A stretch of DNA of 64,000 nt, taken from the NCBI GenBank assembly GCA_009760885.1, contig CM019701.1, positions 39,673,515 to 39,737,514 on the forward strand. The letters run 5' to 3'. Positions 22,528 through 34,525 of this stretch are shown piece after piece. Made by a program: the position numbers and the translations under genes. This DNA is from Achatina immaculata. Its lineage: Eukaryota > Mollusca > Gastropoda > Stylommatophora > Achatinidae. Below the pieces are notes generated by a model, which was not told the origin of the DNA, did no database searches, and saw nothing but the letters and a program-made list of their open reading frames with translations. Every line of letters begins with the position of its first letter. The stretch's first letter is position 1.

Positions 22528-23779
22528 CAAATACGTGTTGAGAATTATCTGTTTTATCTTCATCACAGCATAACTAATTTTCATTCTTTTTCTTCCTCTT
22601 TACGCCCATCCTCTTCAGAGATGCCTAAGTGTGCTGGATTAAGTGCTCTATTTCAAAGATCAGAAAGAAAGACAGAAGACAGGATAATCTGTATTGTTCT
22701 TGATATATGAGAGGGTATGTTTGTCTTTGTTGTTCTTGGTCTACAATTGAATGGCTCTAATGTTCTTGATATTCGTCTTGTCTCAACAAAACTGCCTACA
22801 GGTATTCTTGTCAACCCACATCGAGATGTTACAGAATAGCAGTCGTCTTTATTGACGGGAAGTTGATTATGGTAGTTTGAATGAAGATCCAGAACATACC
22901 AGAATACAAACTTCTCATTAGGCTCCATAACTACGGGTACCACGGCAACAATTTTCCTGTTAGTCATATTAATGGTGCAATGAAACCTTTTCGAGATACA
23001 ACTCCTTAAATAGGGTCTCCACTGTCTCTACTCCTCTCGGCCCGGATGAAATGACGTTACTATAACAACAGTCATATTTTCTTCCTGGATGACGCTCTAC
23101 AAAACGTTTGCAATACAAGGATAAGATACTCGGTCACACTGCTTTATCAGGAACGTTTCCGTCCTTATCAGACACAGCAATGTTTATTATCCACTTTTGA
23201 AATACAGACATCTCTCTCTTTCTATCTAACTCGCTCTCTCTCTCTCTCTCTCTATCTCTCGCTCTCTCTCGGCCTCTCATTCTCTCTTTATGTTATAGCA
23301 TCTGTTACGCGCTCGATGAACTTTTCTCTGTTATTTTCACCTGAAAGTATGTCCAGTGATTTATGATGCGACATCGTCGGTGTTTGCTCACACTGCGATA
23401 ATTTGGTTCTTCTCGTCTCTCCCGAAGCTATAGCTTCTCTTATTTATTTATTTGCATAAAGCTTTCTATCAAATGACTAAAATGATCAGTTTCTGTGCCT
23501 CGTTTCATTCTGTGTTTCAGCTGAAGGGGATAACTTTCATGATATCTTTCATTACTGCTCGTTATTTTCTCATTGTTTCCTGTTATTTTATTTATTTATT
23601 TATTTATTTGTTGAATACCTAACGACGGCAATGAATTTATCAGAAAAAAAGAAACAAGAGACGCAGGAAACGTTAGGACCCCATAGCAGAGCCTGCTGTA
23701 GTTACAAGCAGCGAAGAGATATAACTCCTAGGGACTAAGACAGACCATAATGACGAGCACGTCCTAAAGTCATCTGCTG

Positions 23780-24648
23780 ACTTTGTCTGCTATAGCAAAA
23801 AGGTGCCTAAATGCTAGAAATAGACATCCATGCATAGGAACATGGAATGTCAGAAACCTACACCAAAGAGGCAAACAGGCACATCTAATTTCGCAAGCAG
23901 CCAGTATGGACCTAGACACATTAGGACTAGCTGAATCCCGGTGGAAGAACGCGGAGTGGGTTGTATTATGGAAAAGAATCACATGTTTATCTATTCTGGC
24001 CCATTTTGCCTATTCAGCTCCTAACGCCGGAAGAGTAATGAGCGAAACTCCCTCCTTCAGCACTTATCTCTTGGAAAATGACTCCATGAAGTGAGTGAGT
24101 TGTTGATTTTTATTTTCATTTTTCATTTTCTCTTTTCCTCAGCTGTGACTGAATTTTGGTTTTCTGTGTCACTCTGAATCTTAAAACACTTTTATTCTGT
24201 CACATTTAATAAAACAATTTACGACATAAATAACAAACTAACAAAATCTATTAAGACGTCCCTAAAAATGAGGATAAAAGTATTACAGGGTCACATAGAA
24301 CTAATACTGCTCTCTGGTTGTGAAATGCTGACAATGAACAGAATATGGCGAAGAAAATTGTAGCAACAAAGATGTGGTTTTTAAGATACCCTGGAAAGAC
24401 AGAAAAACAAACGAAACTGTCCTCAACGAAATTTGAGTTAAAATGATCAGAAAAAGTTAGTAAAAAATTTATTGGACATGTCATGAGAAGACAGAATTTA
24501 GAGAATTTGGGAATGACAAGGAATTTAGAAATGAGGAGAGAAATCCCAAGAGACAAAAATATCTCCGTGGACTGATTAACTGGCAGGGAAAAAGAAAAAA
24601 AGTTTGAATCGCCCGGACACAAAAAAATAACCCGCAAGACGAAGAAAC
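23780..24648 (+). mobile_element. LINE-H, internally deleted
   Basis: Starts as an AP-type endonuclease N-terminus (CIGTWNVRNLHQRGKQAH, LDTLGLAESRWK). After a deletion it continues near 24280-24640 with a broken RT C-terminus (GCEMLT, FIGHVMRRQNLENL read across stops). The same deleted structure occurs in X' (41385-41586 and 42340-42721), so the deletion predates the duplication. Confidence 0.65.
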
Positions 24649-24649
24649 G

Positions 24650-25705
24650 TGATCACCTGAAATTATTGGAATTTTTCCGTCATCGCGACTATCCAGAAAA
24701 TGTCTTTTTCCGAAAGCATTCAACCGTATCCAAGTAGTGAGCCGAGAAGAGCTATCCAGAAAAGAAACCTGTTACCCCAACCGACAGAGTTAAATTAGTA
24801 CTTCCTTTTCACCAACAGCGTCAGATGGTTAAGAAAACTCTTTATCGCTATCTGCCACTAATCCTGTTCAACTCCGATACTCGCGATGTCTTCTCTGATC
24901 GGCCCCTATTAGCATACAAACGGGAACCAAATCTTAAAGACATCCTCGTCCATAGCTACCTGAAGCGGAACCTTGCATGTGTTGGCAGCAAAAAATTTAA
25001 CCACCCTCGCTGTGTCACCTGGCCTATTAGTCTGGGAAACAAAAACTATCACTTTTCCAAAAAACTATCCTCATTCTCCTCGAGGGGTTCGTATGCGAAT
25101 CCCGTAATGTGGTATTTAAAAGATGCAGGATAACTTACATTGATGAAACTTGTCTCAGATTAGGTGACCGCATGCAGAAACATCTGTATGATATCACTCA
25201 GCATGCTTCGAAACCAGTCCCCAATCATTTTAATGGCCCCAACAACAGAAGCAAATCTGACGTTCTGGCAATAGCTATCAAAGAATGTCACGCCGATGAC
25301 AGAAGCCGCATAAAGCTTGAGAACAGCTACATTCAGGAATATAAGACGCTGGAACCACATGGTTTGAACTCACAATTCAGCAACGCCTAACATTCCCCTC
25401 TTCCACAATCATAATCCCTCTGCACTAAGTTCCACTCCTTTCTCACTTGTAATACATAGTTCAGATCCTCCTCATAGCATCAGATTACAATCATTCTACC
25501 CCAACTACCTTCTGCCTGCTAGATTACCATTGTATTACTCTCTCTCTTTCTCTCTTTTCCACGGTCCCCTTCTATCCCCTCTTTATTTACAACACAACTA
25601 TCACACATCAAAAGTCGCCATTTGAACAATCTCTACACTCCAGCATGTGTACTTGGTAAGTAATAAAGCTGTTCCTACTTTCTTCCCAGTTGATACATTT
25701 TCATC
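24650..25705 (+). mobile_element. Penelope-like element, 3' part
   Basis: + strand: LLEFFRHRDYPENV, SDRVKLVLPFHQQ, DIFSDRPLLAYKREPNLKD, then GIY-YIG endonuclease (RCRITYIDETCLRLGDRM, KPVPNHFNGPNN) to a stop at 25388-25390. The terminal repeat end with AAGTAATAAAGCTG lies at about 25660. Frameshifts separate the blocks. The YIG of GIY-YIG is YID here. Absent from the matching site in X' (about 43700), so it inserted after the duplication or was lost there. Confidence 0.75.
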
Positions 25706-25759
25706 GTCAATGCTGCCTGGCAAGGCAAATAGTAATAATAATAATAATAATTATTATTC

Positions 25760-26640
25760 CTTCACAAAGGGCAGGTGTTGAAAGTGACAGCTAATGTATT
25801 ATAAGTTTCATCACATGAGTGTCACTTTCGCCGGCTTTGTTTCGCCGACCACGAGAGAGAGAGAGAGAGAGGGTAAACGGATATAAGTGGTATAAAACTT
25901 CGACTCTCGTGGCAACATTTAAGTTCTCAGATTACTCTTGCCAGTCATACCTAAAACATTCTCACAGCTACTAGCGATTTATGCGCCGTCAGAAAATGCA
26001 ACATATCACGGCGACAAAGGTAAACAGAACAGGTGAAAATTCGAAGCAGATTTTCACTTGAAACGAAGTGTATCATAAACGACTGTAAAGAAATAAGATA
26101 ATAATTGAATGCGGGATACTCTCAGTGATGGACCAAGCCTAAATGAAGCTCGTTTAAGCACCCTACAGTATATGAGGTAAGTACGTGGGAGATATAAATA
26201 CTGTGTATAAAACGTAGAGTAATCTCTTAGTTTGTTGACTGAGCATCTGTCTCATTGCTTTATTTGTCGCGCTACTGCCAAAGACCAACCATTTCGCACT
26301 GTGTCTTTCAGGTGACCCGATCTTACTTTCTGTGTGTGTTTTTTTTTCTGTCGCCTAGAAACTTGATAACTGATAATACTAGGAGATTTCAAAGCAAAGA
26401 TGGGAAAGGAAGAGTCACACAGGAACCTTACAGGAAAATAGTGTCTGCACGAAACATCTAATGATAATGGATGGAGACTAATAAATATGGCAGAAGCTTA
26501 TGTAATGAGAATTAGTGAGCCCACGTTTTCAAAATAAGAACATCCATAGGCAAACAAAAAAAAACGGAAATCACCCGATAAGCTAACATACAGCAAAGAT
26601 AGACCATGTTTTAACTGATATCAAACACACAACAAACATA
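25760..26640 (+). mobile_element. LINE-C 5' UTR plus endonuclease scrap (upstream partial copy)
   Basis: A GATACTCTCAGTGATGG leader ends near CCAGGTGA-type sequence at about 26312. It is followed directly by a degraded endonuclease fragment (GDFKAKMGKE-like, then NQIDHVL-like at 26600-26625). The leader then starts again at 26645. This is a head-to-tail partial LINE-C. It contains TATAAATAC-type motifs (about 26194) that could belong to the element's internal promoter. Confidence 0.6.
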
Positions 26641-27546
26641 CTGCAGGATACTCTCAGTGATGGACAAAGTCTAAATGAAGCTCTTTTTAAGCACCATACA
26701 GTATAAGAGGTGAGTGCCTTGAGAATATAAATACGGTGTATAAAACGGAGAATAATCTCTCAGTTTCTTGAATGAACATCCACCTCATGGCTGGATTTGT
26801 GGTGCTGCTGCCAAAGATCAACCATTTCGCATTTGGTCATCCAGGTGAGCCGATCCTACTTTCTGTGATTTTTTTTCTATGAGTGTATGTGAAGGATCTG
26901 TTACACGGTGCCGGTACTTTGTTGTGACGTGACAGCTTGCTTACCCTGACCACCCCCCGGAGTTATACCAGCGGGAGATTTACTCCAGGCAGGTCCAACC
27001 AAGCTGAGAAGGTCTGCCCGGGTAGGGGTCAGGCGAAACTTGCACCCCGGTCCTCCAGTTTAAGGGTTGGAGCATGGGGTCAACGACCCCATCTCCGTTT
27101 AAAAAAAAAAGATTAATGTGATAGAACAGAAAGAGATGACCCAAAATTGGACAGATAAAAATGGATTACGACCTTGGAATGTTCATAAATATTATGAGAT
27201 TTGGAACATGGAATGTAAGAACCTTTACAGACAAGGGGCAGGTAAAGAATAAGCAGATGAACTAAGTAGGTATGGCATGAACGTTACAGCATTCCAGGAA
27301 ATCAGATGGTTTGGAGAAGATATAACAGTCACAGGGGAAATGGTACTGGTATACGGAGGTATTAGCAATGGAAGACATGAACTTGGGACAAGAGAAAAGA
27401 ATTGCACTTAGTGAGACTTCAGTGTACCAATGAAAGAATTAGCAGCCCCGCATCAAGGGAACAAAGAAAAATATAACAATGATTAACGTGCAGGCGCCAA
27501 CAGAAGATACAGAGAATGAAGTCAAAGACGAACTTTACAACGCGTT

Positions 27547-27586
<40 letters not shown>

Positions 27587-28439
27587 ATAGAGAAGACCCA
27601 GAAACATGATATACTGATAATAGTAGGAGATTTAAATGCAAAGATAGGGAATGAAGCGTCACATAGACACATCACAGGAAAAGAAAGTATGCATGAAACA
27701 TCTAACAATAATGGACGGATATAAATAAATATGACAGAAGTTTATAGAATGAGAATAAGCAGCGCACGTTTTCAGAATAAGAACATCCATAAACAAACAA
27801 GGAAATCATCCGCTTAACATGCAACCAGATAGACCATGTTTTAGTTGATACCAAGCACACAACAAACATACTTGAGATGAGAAGTTACAGAGGGGCTGAA
27901 TGCAGCACCGACCACTATCTTGTGGCAGCTAAATTAAAATTCATACTGTAGAAAAAAAGTCTTATTGCAAATTAAATAAAAGCTCAGTAATAAACAGAGA
28001 TGCTTTGAAAAGAGAAGACACTCAAGAAAAATTCAGACAAGAGCTAAACCATAAGATAAACACAAGAGGGAATGAAGAAAATAAAAGATTTGATGACAGA
28101 TAGGAAAATATAAAAATCATTATAAAGAACCCAGCGGAAGCATGCCTGGGAGTCAAGACCAAATATAAAAGAAAGAACTGGTTCGATGAAGTCTGCAGAG
28201 AGGCTGTCATAAAGAAAAGGACTCCAAGACAGATACGGCTGAATGACATGAACAACAAAACAAATGAGGAGAAGCACCACACACAATGTAAAGAAACTCA
28301 AGTTATTCGTCAACAAAAATGACAATATTTGAAAGATATGGTAAGCGAGATGCGGACATGCCATCAAAAGAAGTAAAGGAAGGGCAATAAACAACATCTG
28401 CAGAGCTTGAAGGATAATAATGGAAACATGATAAATTTT

Positions 28440-28530
28440 ATATCGTATACCTTATATCCTTCCCGCGCCGTTAGACGTCACATAGGGCTCTCAATGTAGT
28501 TCGCCAATTTTTCCTGTTTCCGGCGAGCTT
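28440..28530 (-). mobile_element. LINE-A 3' terminus scrap
   Basis: About 90 bp matching the last 90 bp of LINE-A (minus-strand RKNWRTTLRALCDV with TATATAAGG-type tail), lying inside LINE-C. Confidence 0.7.
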
Positions 28531-29249
28531 TTCAAATAATGAAGGGAAAATCTGTATCAGATGGAAAGAGTATTTTGAAAAACTACTGAATTGTGAAGAG
28601 CCTATAAACACATTACCATGCAAAGAAATACCGACTTGTGGACTTGAAATAGAGGAACCAGACTTAGAAGAAGTCATCTACAGTATCATGTTTCTACGAA
28701 ACAACAAACCAATAGGTTTAGATGGAATTGCTGGAGAACTGATTAAGGAACAAGGTCTTACTCTACATGAACAGATATGTGCACTAATACAACAAATATG
28801 GAGAGAAGAAACATTTCCTAGTGAATAGAGAGAATCATTACTGATCCCAGTATTCTTTAAAAAGTGATAAGAGGAAGTGTTAAAACTATAGAGGAATATC
28901 CTTACTACAAACACGCTACAAAATACTATCTATTATACTTTTTAAAAAGATTAAAAGCTTTACAGCGAGAACAGGTTTTAGGAAGAATAGATCAACCGTA
29001 GACCAAATATTTTATCTGCGTCAAAGAACAGAAAACTACTGGGGATAAGGAAAAGAAATAAATAAATAATATTTTAACTGACTTCAAGAAATCTTATGAC
29101 AGCATAGACAGGAGCAGCTTATGAACAATTATGGAAGAATTTGAGATACGTAATAAATTAATCAAACTGACCAGAATATGCATAGAGGATGCACAAAATA
29201 CAGTGATATATGAAGGAAAAGACTCAGAAACTTTCTATACTATTCAAAA

Positions 29250-30793
29250 AGAAAAAAGAAACGCAACACTGCTGTAGTCGTAATGCACACCAAATGTCAA
29301 ACTTGTATCGAAATTTTATTTTACATAAATAATGTTTCAATCTTGGCATGAAGAAACTTCAAAACTTTAATTATGAAATGATGTTCATTAAATTTGGTTT
29401 GGACTTTAATTCTTTGCGACCTAGGCCTCCTTTTCAGTAAACTGTATGGTCCTCTCCGGCCTGTATCAGAAATGACATCTCCTTGACATGGATCCGATTA
29501 GCCATTGGATCTATTGTTGTGGGATGGCTGCCCACTCTTCCCGCAGTGCATGAGACAACTGAAGGAGATTGCTTGGCGCCACGTCTCGCTGGCGGACCTA
29601 TCTGTTGAGTTCATCCCATAAGTGTTCTATTGGGTTCATGTCTGATAACATGGATGGCCACTGGTCTGGAAGTTGTTGTCAGCGAAGAACTGGGTGGTGA
29701 GTTGTACCACATGAGGTCGAGCTTTATGATACTTTAAAATGGACCCTGGTGCAGCCAGAAGTGGAAAGACGCGAGGACGAAGAATTTCAGCGATGTATCG
29801 TTGGGCTTTCAGGCGTCCTTCAGTTTGCACCAGGTCACTTCTTCCCATGAAGCTGATCATCCCCCACACCAGTACATCTCCTCCACCATATGGAGGAGCC
29901 TCATCACCGCAGTTCTGGGCGTAGCGCTCATGGACTCTGCAGTAAACTCTTCTCCGTCTATCATGTCGCTGGAGCAGAAAGAACGATTCATTACTAAACC
30001 AAACCCTTCTCCAATCATTCGCAATGGTCCATTGACGATGCTGGTTCGCCCACTGCAGTCGGTTCTGGGGATGCCGGTTCGTAAGAACAGGACCTCTGTA
30101 GGGTCTTCTAGCCCAAAGACCAGCGTCGTGCAGCCGATTCCTGACTGTTTGATCTGAAATTTGACGAGCTGCGGTCATTGACTGGATTATTGAGGACACA
30201 GATGCAAATCGACTCCTGGGGTGACGCAGCCGTATGAAGCGGTCTTTGGCAGGAGTTGTGACTATGGGTCTTCCACTCCGTGGCCGGTCTGCAACTGAGC
30301 CAGTTTCTTGAAATCATCTCCAAAGACGACTAATGGTGCTTCTAATCACATTAAATTTTCTGGCCACTGCACTTTGTGACTGGCCATTCTGTGAACGTTC
30401 AATGATGATGAGTCGTTGTTCTGTAGTGAGATGAGCCATACTTGCGCATTGAATTTTCAAATGAATTGACTCGAGGAGCGTGAATATTATATAGGCAATC
30501 AATAACATGGTCAGTGAGTTTTGTGTTCAGTAAGTTTCACTGGATTCTGGTGAACCTGTTATTATTATTATTTGAACCTGTTATTATTTATTATTATTTG
30601 AACCTGTTATTGTCAAAAGTGCTATTTTGACTAATGTCTCTTTTCTGTGCTCATGAATCATCTGCTGAGTACAGTTCAGGTCAGCACGTGATGTTGGCAT
30701 CCAAGTGAAAGTTTCAGGCAATTTGCCCTTGTCTGATCAGCAAACTTCAATTTAAATCTCAACATCATATTTGTTGCGTTTCTTTTTTTTTCT
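29250..30793 (-). mobile_element. Tc1/mariner-superfamily transposon, inactivated
   Basis: Minus strand, about 1.54 kb. Inverted termini share AAGAAACGCAACA (left 29257-29268, right about 30771-30784). The transposase starts at ATG 30437-30439 (MAHLTTEQRL) with a helix-turn-helix region (QSAVARKFNV...TISRLWR). A second block at 30199-29636 carries the catalytic core (VWGMISFMG, ARPHVVQL). MNPIEHLWDE at about 29635-29600 is followed by an in-frame TAG. The first catalytic Asp is Asn (SNES) and the second is lost (KYHKARPH), so it cannot be active. It sits inside LINE-C and is missing from the LINE-C of unit X'. Confidence 0.9.
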
Positions 30794-31709
30794 GAACAGT
30801 AAATATAAGAGCAAAGTAATTCATTATCGCCATTATTATTCAAGCTAGTACTAGAAAAGGTAATAAGGAAAGTGAAAGATGAAAGTAGCACAGAAGAATA
30901 AACTAAAATACTAGTGTACCCTGATGATATCGACCTAGTGGGGAAGCTATGCAAGAAGTCATCAATAATTGCATGCACCTGAGAGATGTAGCATTAAAAG
31001 TGGGCTTGACCATTAACAAAGATAAGACAGAGTATATGAAGATCTCAAGAGACCAGAGGCAGAGTGATCCAGACTATATAAATATTGGAGACATAATCAG
31101 TACGAAAGCAGAAACATACAAATATCTAGGCGCAAACTTCAACAGAAGCAACATAGTAAGCTAGGTAAATTGAAAAAAAAACAGAGTACAAATAAGGAAT
31201 AAAATATTGTTTGCCTTGCATCACCTGTTAAAATCCAAAATCCTTTCAAGAAACACAAAAATAACACTCTTCAAAACTATAATAAGACCAGCCGTCATGA
31301 ATGGATCAGAAACGTGGAGTACACCAAAGAAGGATGAACAACAATTGCAGATCTTTGAGAACAAGATCGTAAGAAGAATCTATGGGCTCACAAAGGATAA
31401 CAATAGTGGAGAATGGAGAGCTAGAAAGAACACTGAACTGAACAGTTATTTAAATCCCAACAAATTATAAATGTCTTGAAACTGAACAGACTATGCTGGC
31501 TGGGGCATGTAGAAAGAGTGGAAGAGAACAATCAAACGAAAATGATGCATCCGCAAGAGATGAGGGAAACAAGACCAAGTGGTAGACCAAGACAGAGATG
31601 GAAAGACAACATAGAAGAGGATATAAAAGAAATTGGCGTCAAGAACTGCAGAGAGAAGATTAGGAATAGAGACGAATGAAGGTAGCAATGAGTCTTAATA
31701 GCCCGAAAA

Positions 31710-31726
31710 GCTGAAGAAGAAGAAGA

Positions 31727-31766
<40 letters not shown>

Positions 31767-31767
31767 A

Positions 31768-31799
<32 letters not shown>

Positions 31800-31800
31800 A

Positions 31801-31831
<31 letters not shown>
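31710..31831 (+). repeat. (GAA)n then (TAG)n microsatellite
   Basis: Lies at the 3' tail of LINE-C. The X' homologue has only a short GAAGAAGGAGAAG tail (about 48290-48307), so the expansion is specific to X. Confidence 0.85.
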
Positions 31832-31832
<1 letters not shown>

Positions 31833-31899
31833 TGTAAAGAATGTTGCCTAGCTGTCACCTCTGAAACAAAATCTCTCGCAGTTACGACTATGATCTGCT

Positions 31900-32165
31900 C
31901 AGTCAATCAGTTGCATGTCCCTTGCCTCCCTAACAACACTCCTGCAGGCCTCTCGGTTGTAAGCAAGATGGCCTGCTACTGATGCATCCATTTGCAGTTT
32001 ATCAACGATATCTTGCAGCCATCTTAACCTTGGTCTTCCTCTCTTTCTTTTTTCCCATTAAGCACCTTTCCAAGACTGTCTTCTCTAAATTCTAATGACA
32101 TTTAAAATATGTCCAAAATATGTAAATTTTCTCTGTTTAATCCTCTTTACTAGCCAGGTAGTACT
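31900..32165 (-). mobile_element. LINE-E 3' fragment
   Basis: Minus-strand match to the LINE-E 3' end (CAAGGGACATGCAACT at the tail; GGTTGTAAGCAAGATGGCC and TCTTGCAGCCATC on the + strand). The homologous site in X' (about 48365) lacks it. Confidence 0.75.
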
Positions 32166-32169
32166 ACTA

Positions 32170-32940
32170 CTGCCATCAAACCCATAAATGAGAAAATGAT
32201 TGTCCGTCTGTGACAACGACCTGGACTATGACCTGGACATATGTCGTATGACCATCAGTTCCCACATGGAATGTCTGCGGATTGTCGTAATGTACAGAAA
32301 ATTCTGGAGTTTTCCTCTCCTTTGATGACTCACGTTTGTCTGTAATAAGTAGGTTCTTTGTAATACGTAAGCAAAGTTGTTATATACATATAACTCACCG
32401 ACAAAAGAATAGAAGGATAGAAAGAACAAAGTAGAGCGGAACACACATGTATGTTGATAAAGTAATAAAATGGTTAGAAAATTCCCATGTCTTGGAATTT
32501 TTCGTTCTGGAAATATTTTATAACCAATACATTGAATAAATGAATAAATAATACGAAAGTCTAATTATATACGTATTATTACACCTTCACTGGCTGAGCC
32601 ATCATGTATAAGTAAACATTTAGTTATGTGTATGTATCTGCGTAAACAGCTTTAGTTCATCAGTTTTTTTTAAACAAAAATAATAATAATAATAATGAGT
32701 CTAAATTGTGGTATTTAAACATGCCGGAATTTTTATCTTTGCTAAATACGTAAATATTTAATGTGACAAGAAAACGACTTTAAAGTAAACAGTCGTTACC
32801 ACACATCACGACACAGTTCACACGCTAAGTAGTCCTTTTTTTTTTCCCCTTCAATTCTTATTTCCTCTAAATCACAGGTGTAAATATAACACTTTCTTGG
32901 TGATGGTGGGGGGGGGGGGGGAAGGATGCGGGTGTAGACT
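32170..32940. other. Unique duplicated sequence
   Basis: AT-rich, matched by 48375-48662 and 50000-50340 in X', then by 56860-56995. No gene seen. Has a short (AAT)n run near 32683. Confidence 0.55.
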
Positions 32941-33835
32941 CTACCCGTTCTGGCAGTCACGGTCCCATAACTGAAATGCTAGCGTCGGGGTTTGCCAACC
33001 ACGCTCAACGAAGACCCTACCCAGCCTCTCCGTTGGTACCTCCAGTAATAGACCAAGGATCGTGGAAGTCCCAGCGGTGGTGGAGTCCTCTAAAGAAGAC
33101 TTGAATACCCAAAGCTTGATAGCTGCACTCAGAGACTGAGAGTGAGAGAGAAACAGAGAGAGAGAGATAGAGAGAGAGAAAAAAGCCGCCATAACAGACT
33201 CCGAAGAAGGCACGAAGATGTGCCTCACCACCTTCACGGTATTAGCTGCACAGGACACCCGCTCACATGACACCCGCTCACATGACACCCGTTCACATGA
33301 CACCTGCTCACATGACACCCGCTCACAGGACACCCGCTCACAAGACACCCGCTCACAGGACACCCGCACACAAGACACCCGCTCACATGACACCCGCTCA
33401 CATGACACCCGCTCACAGGACACCCGCTCACATGACACCTGTTCAAATGACACCCGCTCACATGACACCCGCTCACAGGACACCCGCTCACATGACACCC
33501 GCTCACATGACACCCGCGCACATGACACCCTCTCACATGACACCTGCTCACATGACACCCGCTCACAGGACACCCGCTCACAAGACACCCGCTCACAGGA
33601 CACCCGCACACAAGACACCCGCTCACATGACACCCGCTCACATGACACCCGCTCACAGGACACCCGCTCACATGACACCTGTTCAAATGACACTCGCTCA
33701 CATGACACCCGCTCACAGGACACCCGCTCACATGACACCCGCTCACATGACACCTGCTCACAGGACACCCGCTCACAGGACAAGGAAGATAGAAGACATT
33801 TCCTGCCATCTGTTTTCGCCCGGTTTTCTGCATGA
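32941..33835 (+). repeat. Copy 3 of dispersed repeat DR, with large internal minisatellite
   Basis: Starts GGCAGTCACGGTCCCATAAC, then GCTAGCGTCGGGGTTTGCC and GGTGGAGTCCTCTAAAGA. An internal 15-bp minisatellite follows, then GAAGACATTTCCTGCCATC and AATAAA. The same outline is present at 56998-57525 with only five minisatellite units and at 37430-37770 with one or none. Confidence 0.8.
33252..33782 (+). repeat. 15-bp minisatellite with 240-bp higher-order repeat
   Basis: About 35 units of GACACCCGCTCACAT and variants. 33301-33540 and 33541-33780 are nearly identical line for line, including rare variant units (CGCACACAA, TGTTCAAAT). The array was therefore enlarged by duplicating a 16-unit block. 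Both strands are open in several frames because 15 is a multiple of three; I do not call a gene. Confidence 0.92.
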
Positions 33836-34002
33836 ATAAAAACACTTTATACTTCATTAATAAATAAATCTCTTCCTAGCAACGATTACAACATAGCAAC
33901 TGTCAGTCATTTTCTTTACTGGTTTTTATATTAAACAACAAAATAAGGAATGTGCTATATATTTTATCATTCCTGTCAGACAATGTCAGAGAAACAAGAA
34001 AT

Positions 34003-34082
34003 CTATCTATCTATCTATCTATCTATCTGTCTATCTATCTATCTATCTATCTATCTATCCTTCCATCCATCCATCCATCCCG
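34003..34082 (+). repeat. (ATCT)n/(ATCC)n microsatellite
   Basis: Tetranucleotide tract in the 5' flank of GPCR-3. The matching flank of GPCR-4 (about 57680) lacks it. Confidence 0.9.
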
Positions 34083-34257
34083 GCCATCCATCCATTCATC
34101 TTGTTTACTGATCCATTTTCCAACTCACAATTCCTTTGTGACTAATTTAAATTAAAACAGAAGAAATAATATAGAAATAAGATAGTAAGAAGAAAAGTAC
34201 TGAAAAACAACAATGTCAGCATAATGATTTATAACTTTTTCATTTCAAATTGCCATA

Positions 34258-34272
34258 TTCTTTATTTTGTAG
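34258..34272 (+). promoter_or_regulatory. Putative 5'-UTR splice acceptor of GPCR-3
   Basis: TTCTTTATTTTGTAG followed by GAGCGTAT. The same polypyrimidine-AG context is conserved upstream of GPCR-4 (CAG at 58236-58238). It suggests a non-coding first exon upstream and one coding exon. Inferred from conservation only. Confidence 0.45.
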
Positions 34273-34525
34273 GAGCGTATGGAGACACGGAAAGAATTTC
34301 TACATAAAAGTATACCAGAGGATTAAGGAAGCATCCTCGACATTATAAAAGTAGGAGACAAGAATATTCAGATTGTGAAAACCAAAGAGCTCTACGTCAA
34401 GCAGGAATGAATGGCTAAAGAAGAAAATTAGGCGTCGATTCAGAGTTGGCGACTGTGGGCTGGAGACTATACACTGAGCAGTATCAGAAAATACGCAGCA
34501 ACATTTTGTCATTCAGGCAATAAAT

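Larger units (their letters stand above)
26645..31715 (+). mobile_element. LINE-C, near full-length but decayed and interrupted
   Basis: Leader 26645-27180. AP-type endonuclease 27190-27960 (FGTWNVRTF, IIVGDLNAKIG, QIDHVLVDT, STDHYLV). A linker follows to 28440. RT N-terminal part 28540-29240. The rest of RT lies at 30795-31690 (YPDD where YADD is expected, LNRLCWLGHVERVEENNQTK, GRPRQRWKDN). The 3' tail is (GAA)n from about 31711. Interrupted by a Tc1 element (29250-30793), a LINE-A scrap (28440-28530) and a (GA)n expansion (27551-27583). Many stops; inactive. Confidence 0.82.

Noticed and set aside
33218..33857. Overlapping repeat ORFs of about 190-280 residues on both strands
   Set aside because: A 15-bp minisatellite keeps several frames open at once; its copy number differs sevenfold from the paralogous locus.
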